Shown: piece after piece, positions 31,201 to 40,102 of the stretch | Position numbering within the stretch: the stretch's first letter is position 1 | Layout of the letters: each line of letters starts with the position of its first letter | DNA from: WTFY01 sp965205275 | GTDB taxonomy: Bacteria; Pseudomonadota; Gammaproteobacteria; UBA4575 | Assembly (NCBI GenBank): GCA_965205275.1 | Contig: OZ242168.1 | Coordinates: 1,488,001 to 1,552,000, forward strand | Direction: 5' to 3' | Length of the DNA stretch: 64,000 nt | Position numbers and translations under genes: made by a program | Notes under the pieces: model-generated | Databases searched by the model: none | What the model was told of the DNA's origin: nothing | What the model saw: the letters and a program-made list of their open reading frames with translations, nothing else

Positions 31201-33140
31201 GGCGTGTCCCTGTGTTTACCGGATGTCGGCACCAGATAGCTGTTTGCCTGCAGGGCAGCTTCTAGCACCTGTAGCACCTGCCCGGCGGTCTGTTCGGATG
31301 CATTCGTTTCAGCCAGCCTGTCCCGCCAGACCTGGCGCATTTCAGTGGCATCAATGTGAACATAAGACAGCACCTCCTCAATGGTGTCGCCTGGCTGTCG
31401 TTCACATATCCTGTAGCCTCCATCGGAATTCAATTCAATATTCACGGCATGCGTGTCGCCAAACAGATTATGCCGGTCGCCAAGTATTTCCTGATATGCG
31501 CCGATTAGAAATACACCGATCAGATAATCCTGCCCCGGACTGAATTCATGCAGGGACAGGTAAGACCTGATTGAACCGGCTTCAATATAACGATCGATCT
31601 GGCCATCCGAATCACAGGTAAGATCATGCAGGCGCACCTGCCGGGTCGGGGCCGTATCCAGATGGTGCAGCGGCAGAATCGGAAAGACCTGGTTCAGTCC
31701 CCATATATCCGGGGTCGACTGAAACAGGGAAAAATTGCAGAAATACTTATCGGTCAGTTTTCCCTCCAGATCACTGCTTTGACCGGCATCAAGGTATTCC
31801 CTGTATCCGGACATCCGTCGATAGGCCTCCTGTGCAATTTTTTCCGCATAGGCCTTTTCAGCCAGTGAAATATAGGCATGGGAAAAAGCATGGTCCACCT
31901 GTTTCACAGCCTGTATCAGGCGGGTATAGCTGTGCGGGTAATCGGTTACACCCTTATGCCCTTCGGGGCTGGATTGAATATGCTGGCATATGTCAACCAG
32001 TGCCTTTAATTTTTCGTTCGCAGTATGCGACCCACCGGAAAAACCCAGATTTGCACCAGAGACCATTTCCTGCCGATACTCAGCATCAATGACATTGGTG
32101 ATCAGTACGGCGTGGTAAGCCGTCATGGCTCGTCCGTTTTCAGTGAAGACGGTGGGTGCCGGAACCCCCTTTTCCAGACATACCGAATGAACACTGCTGA
32201 TAATGGAGCCGGCATATTCGTCGATGCCGTAATCCATCGAGAAATACGAGTTCGACTGGCTGCCTTCATAGTCCACGGCAAGACCTCCACCTACGTTTAA
32301 CTGGGTAAACCGTATTCCGAGCCCGTATAGTTCCGTAAAGTAACGCATGCCTTCCTCGATACCTGAGCGGATATGCTGCAAACAGGGGATCTGTGAACCC
32401 ATGTGAAAATGCAGCATGCGCATCCACCCGGATGCATGGTTCTCCTTCAGCTCCCTGAGCAGTTGCAAAACCTCGCCTGCAGTCAATCCAAACTTTGAAT
32501 GCTCACCGCCGGTATTCTGCCATTTACCCTCCGCAATCGCGGATAAACGAACCCGCATACCCAGAACCGGCTGGACACTGATTTCGGCCGACTGTTTCAG
32601 AACATGCTGAAACTCAGCCAGACTTTCCAGAACAATAATGACATCGTGTCCCAGCAAACGTCCGGTTAATGCAAGACGTATGTAGGCTTCATCTTTATAC
32701 CCATTGCAGATAATTGTCTGGTTCCGTGTCCGCATGATCCCCATACAGGCAATCAGTTCCGCCTTGCTGCCCACCTCAAAGGCGACCGGCCACCGGTTCT
32801 GATGATGGAAATACCGAATGACTGAGGCCTGCTGGTTTACCTTGACCGGATAGGCAGCAATGTAGTTGCCGGCATAATTACAGGAAACAACCGCCTTCTG
32901 AAATGCCGCATACAGCCTGTCAAGCATATGCTGCAGAATGTGTGGGAAACGGACCAGTACGGGAAATCCAATCCCCCTGTCTTTCAGGTCTGCGCTTAAT
33001 TCATACAAGTCCAGTTCATGGGTGCCGGCTTTAGTGCTTGCATTCCCGGCTGCATTGATATCAAAAAATCCGATCCCCCAGTTGAGGACACGATAATGCA
33101 GCCGGGCACGCCGGATACTCCAATGCGGATGGCTATTCAC
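31197..33140 (-). CDS. speA: Biosynthetic arginine decarboxylase
   Basis: A 647-residue PLP enzyme converting arginine to agmatine. The N-terminus 'RARLHYRVLNWGIGFFDINA' opens the TIM barrel; the PLP lysine is in 'YIAAYPVKVNQQASVIRYFH'; 'FHMGSQIPCLQHIRSGIEEG', 'LNVGGGLAVDYEGSQS' and 'FTENGRAMTAYHAVLITNV' follow. Together with the divergent speE next door it makes spermidine, but no agmatinase (speB) or agmatine deiminase is present here. It starts eight bases from the longest speE frame and 83 bases from the speE start I prefer. Confidence 0.95.
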   Translation of the reverse strand: MNSHPHWSIRRARLHYRVLNWGIGFFDINAAGNASTKAGTHELDLYELSADLKDRGIGFPVLVRFPHILQHMLDRLYAAFQKAVVSCNYAGNYIAAYPVKVNQQASVIRYFHHQNRWPVAFEVGSKAELIACMGIMRTRNQTIICNGYKDEAYIRLALTGRLLGHDVIIVLESLAEFQHVLKQSAEISVQPVLGMRVRLSAIAEGKWQNTGGEHSKFGLTAGEVLQLLRELKENHASGWMRMLHFHMGSQIPCLQHIRSGIEEGMRYFTELYGLGIRFTQLNVGGGLAVDYEGSQSNSYFSMDYGIDEYAGSIISSVHSVCLEKGVPAPTVFTENGRAMTAYHAVLITNVIDAEYRQEMVSGANLGFSGGSHTANEKLKALVDICQHIQSSPEGHKGVTDYPHSYTRLIQAVKQVDHAFSHAYISLAEKAYAEKIAQEAYRRMSGYREYLDAGQSSDLEGKLTDKYFCNFSLFQSTPDIWGLNQVFPILPLHHLDTAPTRQVRLHDLTCDSDGQIDRYIEAGSIRSYLSLHEFSPGQDYLIGVFLIGAYQEILGDRHNLFGDTHAVNIELNSDGGYRICERQPGDTIEEVLSYVHIDATEMRQVWRDRLAETNASEQTAGQVLQVLEAALQANSYLVPTSGKHRDTP

Positions 33141-33223
33141 AACAATGTATGATCTGTTTGCTTGTTACCTACAATGACCTGGTTCACTATATATACAATT
33201 TTTTCCCTGTAATACAGACTCCC

Positions 33224-34081
33224 ATGCCGGACAAGAGTAAGAAATGGTTTACTGAAGCATGCACCGAATCCGGCACTGCGCTCTCATTCGAGATCAATGA
33301 AAAGCTTCACCAGGAACAGACACCCTTTCAAAAAATAGAGATCTACTCAACCAAAAGCTTTGGCAGGCTGATGGCCATAGACGGTTTTGTGATGCTAACG
33401 GAACGTGACAGCTTTATATACCATGAAATGCTGGCACATCCTGCCTTATTCAGTCACCCGAGTCCTGTGAGTGTCGTGATCGCCGGAGGTGGTGATTGTG
33501 GCACCTTGTGTGAAGTGGCGAGACATGCATGCGTGCAGGAAATTTTACAGGTTGAAATCGATGAGCGGGTCACGAGGTTATCCGAGAAGTTTTTTCCGGC
33601 ATTGTGCGAGGCCAATAACGACCCGCGTGCCGAATTCATTTTTGAAGATGCCACCCGGTGGATTCAGGAAAAGGAGCATGAATCGACTGACATCATTATC
33701 GTAGACAGCACAGACCCGATCGGCCCTGCAGAAGGCCTGTTCTCCACACCCTTTTACAGGGACTGTCTGCGCACACTGAAGCCTGACGGGCTACTCGTTC
33801 AGCAAAGTGAATCGCCTCTGGTTCATTTCGAGAGCATAATCCAGCCTATGCACGCTTCCATGCAGGAAGCCGGATTCGGGACCACTGACCTGATTTATTT
33901 TCCGCAACCCTGTTACCCCACCGGGTGGTGGACCGCAACTGTAGCCAGCAAAACCGGGCAACTCGCCTACGCTCGCAAGGAGTCTGCCGGACACCCCGGG
34001 TTCAAAACCCGTTACTATAACCGCTCCATTCACCTTGCCAGCCTTTCAACCCCGCAGTTCATACGAAACTGGGGGCCATAA
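33224..34081 (+). CDS. speE: Spermidine synthase (polyamine aminopropyltransferase)
   Basis: About 285 residues from ATG 33224 ('PDKSKKWFTEACTESGTALS'), the family start. It transfers an aminopropyl group from decarboxylated SAM to putrescine. Motifs are 'QKIEIYSTKSFGRLMAIDGF', 'VIAGGGDCGTLCEVARH', 'VEIDERVTRLSEKFF' and 'DSTDPIGPAEGLFS' with the catalytic Asp. It is divergent from speA. Its TAA lies at the edge of the terminator of the convergent amt gene. Confidence 0.94.
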   Translation: MPDKSKKWFTEACTESGTALSFEINEKLHQEQTPFQKIEIYSTKSFGRLMAIDGFVMLTERDSFIYHEMLAHPALFSHPSPVSVVIAGGGDCGTLCEVARHACVQEILQVEIDERVTRLSEKFFPALCEANNDPRAEFIFEDATRWIQEKEHESTDIIIVDSTDPIGPAEGLFSTPFYRDCLRTLKPDGLLVQQSESPLVHFESIIQPMHASMQEAGFGTTDLIYFPQPCYPTGWWTATVASKTGQLAYARKESAGHPGFKTRYYNRSIHLASLSTPQFIRNWGP

Positions 34082-34105
34082 AAAAGCGCCTCCCGGGAGG
34101 CGCTT
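34078..34105 (-). terminator. Intrinsic terminator of amt
   Basis: AAGCGCCTCCC pairs perfectly with GGGAGGCGCTT (34084-34105). On the minus strand it is followed at once by six Ts, the form of a strong rho-independent terminator. It ends the glnK-amt transcript and overlaps the last bases of the convergent speE. Confidence 0.85.
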
Positions 34106-34129
34106 CAACCAGACAAGGCGGGTGAAAGT

Positions 34130-35395
34130 CTACTCGACTACAAATTCCGGATAGGCCTCCAGGCCACATTCGGAAATATCCGCACCCTGCATCTCTTCTT
34201 CCTCGCTGATACGGATTCCCATAATCATTTTGATGATACCCCAGACTATCAGGCTCGCCAGGAATACCCAGACAAATATCGTGACCATACCCAGCAGTTG
34301 TCCGCTGAACTTCACGCCAGGATTGGTAAGCGGTACAGCCAGCAACCCCCACAGCCCGGCGGTACCGTGTACGGAAATCGCGCCAACTGGATCATCGATC
34401 TTGATTTTGTCCAACAGCACAATGGACAGCACCACAAGGCCTCCGCCTGCAGCACCAATCAGGGTAGCTGCCAGGGCAGAAGGGGTTGAGGGCTCTGCCG
34501 TAATGGCGACCAGACCTGCCAACGCACCGTTCAGGGCCATGGTCAGGTCTGCCTTGCCGAACCACAGACGGGCAACGACCAGCGCAGCCACCAGACCGCC
34601 TGCGGCAGCAGCATTGGTATTCAAAAACACCATGGCTACCGCATTGGCACTGGCGGCATCCCCGAGCTTCAGCACTGAGCCACCATTAAAGCCAAACCAC
34701 CCCATCCACAGGATAAAGGTCCCCAGCGTGGCAAGCGGAAGATTGGCACCCGGGATGGCAATCACCTTGCCGCCCGGTCCGTACTTGCCTCGGCGTGGCC
34801 CGAGTAATAGTACCCCTGCCAGGGCAGCCGTTGCACCTGCCATGTGTACAATGCCCGATCCTGCGAAATCGGAAAACCCGGCATCGCCGAGATTGAACCA
34901 GCCAAACACATCCTTGCCATTCCAGGTCCAACTGCCTTCCAGTGGATAAATCAGTCCGGTAAACACGACCACGAAAATCAGGAACGACCACATTTTCATT
35001 CTCTCAGCTACGGCACCTGATACAATCGACATGGCCGTCGCGACAAATACGACCTGGAAAAAGAAGTCTGAAGCATCCGCATACACGGAATCACCGTGGA
35101 ATCCATTTTCCGCGGAAGCGGCCAATGCATCCTGTACCAGACGCTCACCTCCGGCAATGCCTGACAAAAACCATGCACCGTCGTACATGATCATGTACCC
35201 GCAAACCATATACATAATGCAGGCTATCGAATACAGCGCGACATTTTTGGTAAGAATTTCGGCTGTGTTCTTGCTTCGCACAAGACCCGATTCGAGCATG
35301 GAAAAGCCTGCGGCCATCCACATCACTAATGCACCACACACTAAAAAGTAAAAAGTGTCGATCGCATATTGCAATTCAAAAATTTGATCTGTCAC
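34130..35395 (-). CDS. amt: Ammonium transporter Amt
   Basis: A 421-residue channel of eleven membrane helices. Family marks are 'WMAAGFSMLESGLVRSKN', 'FAGSGIVHMAGATAALAG' with the first pore His, 'WMGWFGFNGGS' and 'DPVGAISVHGTAGLWGLLAV' with the second. It begins 29 bases after glnK, in the classical glnK-amt operon whose PII protein blocks the channel when nitrogen is ample. With urtAB it suggests a cell that scavenges ammonium and urea. Confidence 0.96.
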   Translation of the reverse strand: MTDQIFELQYAIDTFYFLVCGALVMWMAAGFSMLESGLVRSKNTAEILTKNVALYSIACIMYMVCGYMIMYDGAWFLSGIAGGERLVQDALAASAENGFHGDSVYADASDFFFQVVFVATAMSIVSGAVAERMKMWSFLIFVVVFTGLIYPLEGSWTWNGKDVFGWFNLGDAGFSDFAGSGIVHMAGATAALAGVLLLGPRRGKYGPGGKVIAIPGANLPLATLGTFILWMGWFGFNGGSVLKLGDAASANAVAMVFLNTNAAAAGGLVAALVVARLWFGKADLTMALNGALAGLVAITAEPSTPSALAATLIGAAGGGLVVLSIVLLDKIKIDDPVGAISVHGTAGLWGLLAVPLTNPGVKFSGQLLGMVTIFVWVFLASLIVWGIIKMIMGIRISEEEEMQGADISECGLEAYPEFVVE

Positions 35396-35424
35396 AACTC
35401 CCTCCTAAGAAACGTATGTATCCC

Positions 35425-35763
35425 TTACAACGCGTCCGGACCCGTTTCACCGGTACGGATACGTACTACTTGTTCGAGCGGTGTGACAAAAATCTTGCCA
35501 TCCCCGATTTTACCGGTACTCGCCGCTTTGCTGATGGCTTCAATAACGGAATCCAGCAACCCGCTGTCAACCGCGATCTTCAGCATCACTTTCGGTAAAA
35601 AATCGACAACGTACTCCGCACCCCGGTACAATTCCGTGTGCCCTTTTTGCCTGCCGAAGCCCTTGACTTCGACCGCGGTTACACCCGTTACACCGATTTC
35701 TGACAAAGCTTCGCGTACATAATCAAGCTTAAAAGGCTTAATGATTGCGGTAACAAGCTTCAT
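35425..35763 (-). CDS. glnK: Nitrogen regulatory protein PII (GlnK/GlnB)
   Basis: 112 residues from the ATG at 35763 ('KLVTAIIKPFKLDYVREALS'), preceded by AGGAG. 'VKGFGRQKGHTELYRGAEYV' contains the T-loop with Tyr51, the uridylylation site, and 'GKIGDGKIFVTPLEQVVRIR' is the second PII signature. PII proteins sense 2-oxoglutarate and ATP/ADP and bind targets such as Amt. Placement upstream of amt makes GlnK the right paralogue name by context. Confidence 0.94.
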   Translation of the reverse strand: MKLVTAIIKPFKLDYVREALSEIGVTGVTAVEVKGFGRQKGHTELYRGAEYVVDFLPKVMLKIAVDSGLLDSVIEAISKAASTGKIGDGKIFVTPLEQVVRIRTGETGPDAL

Positions 35764-36234
35764 AGCTATAACTCCTGGTTTTACTGTTGGTATACGTGAT
35801 CTAAATTCAAACTGGTCAAACTGGCCAATATATAATTCATCAGTTGCCATGTGCCCATTTCGCAAGATTCAAAGCCGTAATGAATACGGATGCAGGCCTC
35901 AGTTTCATCATCATGATCTTCACCCCGCAGAACCTCGGCATCCGTGTGCACGGGTGCTGCAGTCACCTCAAAACCTGAAACCTCAAATCCATTTTCATTG
36001 GCATTCTCCCTTGAAAAGACAGATTGTCTCCTGTACACCCAGGAACTAAGGCACACACTGTGCCAAGTTTTTCAGCCTTGATGAAACAATGGGTTATGAC
36101 AATTGCTTTGACATCGAACCGGTCCGCACCTGAAATACTGCACCCAGCCAGAACCCTTGCGCACATTATTGGTGCATCGAAATTTGAGTCGTGTATGGTA
36201 TATTTAGATGTTTGGACTCAAGGAGTGTTAACCG
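35764..36234. other. glnK-ubiK gap with an unexplained open frame
   Basis: About 470 bases between divergent genes. On the minus strand a frame running from roughly 36012 down to 35786 reads as an acidic, protein-like sequence ('DAEVLRGEDHDDETEACIRI') and stops just before the glnK ribosome site, but no ATG opens it. An AAGGGAG-ATG (ATG 35999-36001) near its beginning is in another frame and ends after 13 codons. I cannot decide between a small upstream gene with an odd start and a relic. A plausible -35/-10 for ubiK (TTGACA 36108-36113, TGAAAT 36131-36136) lies here. Confidence 0.4.
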
Positions 36235-36486
36235 ATGAAACTGAACCCCCGCATCCTGGATGAAGTCGTGCGCAGAGTCGTTGCGGTGGTCCCCGATGAT
36301 GTAAAAAAAGGCACGAAAATCCTTGAAAAAAACGTGCGCGCCGTTGCAGAAGGTACATTCCAGCAACTGGATCTTGTCACACGCAAGGAATTTGACGCAC
36401 AGAGTGAGATGCTGTCGCAAAGCCAGTTGCGCGTTAAGGATCTGGAACAGCGTATACAGGAGCTCGAAGGGAAAAGTACTGAATGA
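36235..36486 (+). CDS. ubiK: Ubiquinone biosynthesis accessory factor UbiK
   Basis: Eighty-three residues of the YqiC/BMFP family: a helical N-terminal part ('LNPRILDEVVRRVVAVVPDD') and a C-terminal coiled coil ('EMLSQSQLRVKDLEQRIQEL') that forms a trimer. UbiK binds UbiJ and supports the soluble Ubi complex under aerobic conditions; UbiJ is also encoded in this window. An AAGGAG precedes the ATG. Confidence 0.9.
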   Translation: MKLNPRILDEVVRRVVAVVPDDVKKGTKILEKNVRAVAEGTFQQLDLVTRKEFDAQSEMLSQSQLRVKDLEQRIQELEGKSTE

Positions 36487-36650
36487 ATAAAGGGCGTACC
36501 AGGCCTTGCAGCAGCATGCAAACCATGCAGGCCCTGTTCCAATCTGGGCATCACCGGAACCTACCCGGACTCAACTCCTCAAGCGGGATACCCCGTCAAC
36601 AGGCACCCCTCTGAGCGTTTGCCAACCGTAAAAAACAGACGCAAACGGGA

Positions 36651-37145
36651 TCAGCGTACTGAATCCAGCATGTAGTCGACGGCTCTTTTAACATCTTCAT
36701 CGGAAAAATCAAGACGACCGCCTTTGGGAGGCATCACATTTATTCCGTTGATGGCGTTTGCATAAAGCTGCTCCACGCCTTTGGCCAGACGCGACTCCCA
36801 GTCTGTCTTGGCCCCCAGCTTCGGAGCATTCAATACCCCGGGGCCATGACATATGGCACAAGCCTGATAGATTTGTTCGATGGGTTTTTCTGCATCGGCT
36901 ACAACAAGCTCAGGCTCATTTTCCCCTGCTTCACTTGCGGTTTCATCAGCCATTACGGATTCACCGGCTATATGCACATTACCGACAGGCTTGATCCGAT
37001 CCTCAATATTTTCCTGAATCACGGTTTCATGGGAATAGTCCGCATCGGAAATAAGCACATTTGCCAAGGCCAGAATCGCGACCGTGGATCCGACCAATAC
37101 TCCGAATACGACTTTTAACGTTTTTGCAAACTTCGTGTTGCTCAC
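36651..37145 (-). CDS. Cytochrome c5-family protein
   Basis: 164 residues. One N-terminal hydrophobic segment ('VVFGVLVGSTVAILALANVL') acts as anchor or signal; a polar Ala/Glu-rich linker follows; the C-terminal heme domain has CAICH (CxxCH) and the axial Met in 'INVMPPKGG'. The type carries electrons in the periplasm to terminal oxidases. It stands alone, with the permease gene upstream on the same strand beginning 2 kb away. Confidence 0.9.
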   Translation of the reverse strand: MSNTKFAKTLKVVFGVLVGSTVAILALANVLISDADYSHETVIQENIEDRIKPVGNVHIAGESVMADETASEAGENEPELVVADAEKPIEQIYQACAICHGPGVLNAPKLGAKTDWESRLAKGVEQLYANAINGINVMPPKGGRLDFSDEDVKRAVDYMLDSVR

Positions 37146-37335
37146 ACAAACTCCTGTTCTTGTTGGCTCTTAATTTTAAATACGCAGCGAATTATAGTGA
37201 ATGATTGGTGCGAAACCAACTAACCTTCATACAGTAGGTTTGATTATCCATTTCGTAATACTGCATCTTCCCCTGGCGAACGGTCACATCGGCTGCGACA
37301 GAATGCGGGACGGCACGAAAGCATTGACCGGTCCG

Positions 37336-39147
37336 CTACGCAGATTCATGCCGTATGGGTTCCACAGCTTCTACCAGCACGGTTACGATATCCGTGTCAT
37401 GGTATTGCTGGTGGCGAACCGAGGACGCAAGGTGTCGCAACAGCCGAAGCGAAACTTCCTGCTCGCCTGAAGTTGCATCGGCCCGCTCGCCAAGTAACCC
37501 GATCCGGTCCTGAAGGTTTTCCTCGCCGGGGGCGGCAACGAACTCAAGAATCGCCCGGCCGCTTTCCTTGTGCGCCATCAGGAGCAGGCGACGTCCCCGA
37601 TTTTCCACATCTTCACTACGCTGGAGAAGCATCAGCAAAGTCTCTTCAGCAGCGCCGACAAGGCGGTTTTCCATCGCCGTGTCCCAGCCACTGCGGGATG
37701 TAAACTCCCCAAGAAATGTCCTGATCTTCGGCAGGGCCAAGGAATCCAGCACCATCTCAGTGCGGCGACGGCGGGACTCCGTCAGCTCCATAAGCAGCGT
37801 CATGAGGATGGCGACCAGACCGCCAGCCGTCATCCCGTTCTCCAGCAAACCCCCCGCAAATCCCGAAACATACTCGGGAAATATCACTCCATTCTGGAAA
37901 CCGACCCCGATCCAGAACGCAATACCGGTGACCAGGCTCTTGCGATAATCGATCCCGTCCTGAACGACGACCTTCATGCCGACTACAAAAAGCATCGCCA
38001 GCAATACACCCAGATACGCAGCAGCGACCGGGCCGGGTATTGCCAGGATCACGGCGAGTGCCTTGGGAAGGAATGCCAGAATAATAAACACGGCCCCAAG
38101 GGCAATTCCGACCCGGCGAGCCCCGACCCCGGTAAGCTCGGCCACCGCCACGCTTGTCGAGTAGGTCGTGTTGGGCACTGTCCCCGTGAGACCGGACAGC
38201 AGGTTGCCCATCCCATCCGCAGCTACCGTACCCTGCACGGCCCGGAAATCCACTGCCCGGGGTCGACGCCAAGATACGCGCTGAATGGCGATGGAATCAC
38301 CGACCGTTTCGATGGCACCGACCAGGGTCACGAATATGAATGCAGGAAGAAGTGCCCAGAAAACCGGAGTGAAGCTGAGATCAAAGCCAGGCCACCCACC
38401 CTCCGGAAAACCGATCCACGAAGCGGCGGCAACGCGGCTTACGTCGTAGAGACCATAAAATCCGGCAACCACCGAGCCGGTGAAAACACCGATGACGGGT
38501 GCCCAGAGGCGCAGTGCACCCTTCGCCTTCAGGGCGATCGTGACTATGGTGAACACCGTTACAAAAGCGCTCAGTGGCACCGCCAGGCCAGAAGCCCCCT
38601 CCGGCACATCCTTCAGAAAACTAAAGATGATCGGCATCACCGTGACCGGTATCAGCATGATAACCGTTCCTGCAACCGTCGGGGTCAGGATTCGGCGGAA
38701 CAGCGAAAGCCGTGCAGACAGCGCAAACTGGAAAAACGATGAGACCACGACCAGGGTGGCAAGCATCGCCGGGCCGCCCTCAGCGATCGCCGTGACACAA
38801 ATTGCAATGAAGGCCCCGGAGGTGCCCATGACCAGTACATAACCGGCACCGATCCGGCCCACCCGGACCGCTTGCAGTATCGTACTTATCCCACTGACCG
38901 CGACTGCGGCAAAGACGGCCCATGACAGGAAGGCTTCGGTCCCGCCCGCCGCACGGACTATGATCGCCGGGGTCAATACGATGCCGGATATACAGAGAAT
39001 CGCAAGCTGGATGCCGAGACCCAAGGCAAGCGCTGTTGGAGGGTTTTCATCGGGCTGATAGCGAACACTTGTGTGCCGGTCAGAATTTTGTGTGCCTATG
39101 GTGTACCCCTCATGTACCGTAGAAATCGCTGATCCTGACTTTATCAT
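37336..39147 (-). CDS. SLC23/uracil-xanthine-type permease fused to an ATPase-like regulatory domain
   Basis: A 603-residue protein in two parts. Residues about 35-455 are a nucleobase:cation symporter of the NAT/NCS2 type, with many membrane helices, 'FVTLVGAIETVGDSIAIQRV' and 'GTVAADGMGNLLSGLTGTVP', the family's substrate-site and signature regions. The last 130 residues are soluble and read like a histidine-kinase/anti-sigma ATPase domain ('ALPKIRTFLGEFTSRSGWD', 'NRLVGAAEETLLMLLQRSED', 'RRLLLMAHKESGRAILEFVA'). 'NRLVGAAEE' corresponds to the N box of RsbW-like proteins. The substrate is probably a purine or pyrimidine; the tail may regulate transport or signal uptake. Its place near urea and ammonium genes suits nitrogen scavenging. 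Confidence 0.8.
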   Translation of the reverse strand: MIKSGSAISTVHEGYTIGTQNSDRHTSVRYQPDENPPTALALGLGIQLAILCISGIVLTPAIIVRAAGGTEAFLSWAVFAAVAVSGISTILQAVRVGRIGAGYVLVMGTSGAFIAICVTAIAEGGPAMLATLVVVSSFFQFALSARLSLFRRILTPTVAGTVIMLIPVTVMPIIFSFLKDVPEGASGLAVPLSAFVTVFTIVTIALKAKGALRLWAPVIGVFTGSVVAGFYGLYDVSRVAAASWIGFPEGGWPGFDLSFTPVFWALLPAFIFVTLVGAIETVGDSIAIQRVSWRRPRAVDFRAVQGTVAADGMGNLLSGLTGTVPNTTYSTSVAVAELTGVGARRVGIALGAVFIILAFLPKALAVILAIPGPVAAAYLGVLLAMLFVVGMKVVVQDGIDYRKSLVTGIAFWIGVGFQNGVIFPEYVSGFAGGLLENGMTAGGLVAILMTLLMELTESRRRRTEMVLDSLALPKIRTFLGEFTSRSGWDTAMENRLVGAAEETLLMLLQRSEDVENRGRRLLLMAHKESGRAILEFVAAPGEENLQDRIGLLGERADATSGEQEVSLRLLRHLASSVRHQQYHDTDIVTVLVEAVEPIRHESA

Positions 39148-39287
39148 ATCCCATGGAGCTGGCGCATTTTGACACGACGGACAGGGGGTTTGGTAAAAGG
39201 GTAACGGCCGCCTGCGCGGGAACAGGAGGCGTCCGCCGGATGAATCTCATGAAAGAAATCCGAAACGAACTTTACAGACGGAGACTA

Positions 39288-40102
39288 GGGCGTGTTAACA
39301 CTAATGGGCACAGTTATGGTATCCTCCAAGGATGGAACTGACCCAAGCCCAATACGAACGCATCGCGCTACATCTCCCGGTGCAGCGCGGCAACGTCAGC
39401 CTTTCGAACCGCCAAGTACTCAACGCCATACTGTATGTCGCCGAACAGGGCTGCAAATGGCGAGGGTTACCTACACGGTTTGGCAACTGGCACACCATCT
39501 ATACCCGAATGAACCGTTGGTCGAAGAACGGAGTGCTCGACCGAGTATTCGAGCATCTGCAGCGAGAACAGATCGTGCGCATCAAACTCGAGGCGATGTC
39601 GATGGACAGCACTATTGTGAAGGTGCATCCCGATGGGACGGGGGCGCTAAAAAAAACGGCCCCCAATCCATCGGCCGCTCTCGCGGCGGCTGGACCACCA
39701 AGATTCATATGGTTGCCGCAGATGCTCGAACCGCCATCACGTTCTCGCTCTCGCCGGGACAAGCCCACGATGCCCCGGAAGGGCGTAAGTTGCTGAATCG
39801 CCTTGGTCAGCAGCACGATACTCCCTCACTGATCATGGACCGCGCGTACGAAGGCAACGAGACTCGACAACTGGCCTTGGCGCTGGGGTATGAGCCAGTG
39901 GTACCGCCATTGCGAACGCGGGTCGAGCCTTGGGAATACGACCGTGAGATGTACAAGCGGCGCAATGAAATCGAGCGGTTATTCCGTCGATTGAAGGGGT
40001 TCCGTCGTGTCTTCTCGCGATTCGAGAAACTCGACGTGGTATTCCTCGGATTCATTGTCTTCGCGCTCATCGTCGATGCGTTACGTTAGTGTTAACACGC
40101 CC
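39288..40102 (+). mobile_element. Intact IS5-family (IS427-group) insertion sequence
   Basis: An 815-base element bounded by perfect 17-bp inverted repeats GGGCGTGTTAACACTAA (39288-39304) and its complement (40086-40102), flanked on both sides by the TA of the target (39286-39287 and 40103-40104). It carries one transposase read in two overlapping frames. The right end sits in the stop codon of dsbA: the present TAG uses the IS's last base, and the uninterrupted site would also read TAG, so the DsbA protein is unchanged. Confidence 0.92.
39332..40089 (+). CDS. IS5-family transposase made by programmed -1 frameshift
   Basis: The first frame starts at ATG 39332 ('ELTQAQYERIALHLPVQRGN') and contains the first catalytic Asp ('EAMSMDSTIVKVH'). 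At a run of eight As (39649-39656) the sense moves to the -1 frame, which reads 'SIGRSRGGWTTKIHMVAADA', the second Asp in 'SLIMDRAYEGNE' and the catalytic Glu in 'KRRNEIERLFRRLKGF', ending at 40089. The fusion is about 252 residues with a full DDE triad. The A-run is the usual slippery signal of the IS427 group, so this is probably active rather than decayed. Confidence 0.88.

Noticed and set aside
35764..35900. Sigma-54 promoter for glnK
   Set aside because: The best candidate has GG and GC 11 bases apart instead of 10, so I do not list it.
37570..38742. Plus-strand frame of 390 codons opposite the permease
   Set aside because: Rich in Arg, Gln, His and Pro with no motif, as expected for the complement of a membrane-protein gene.
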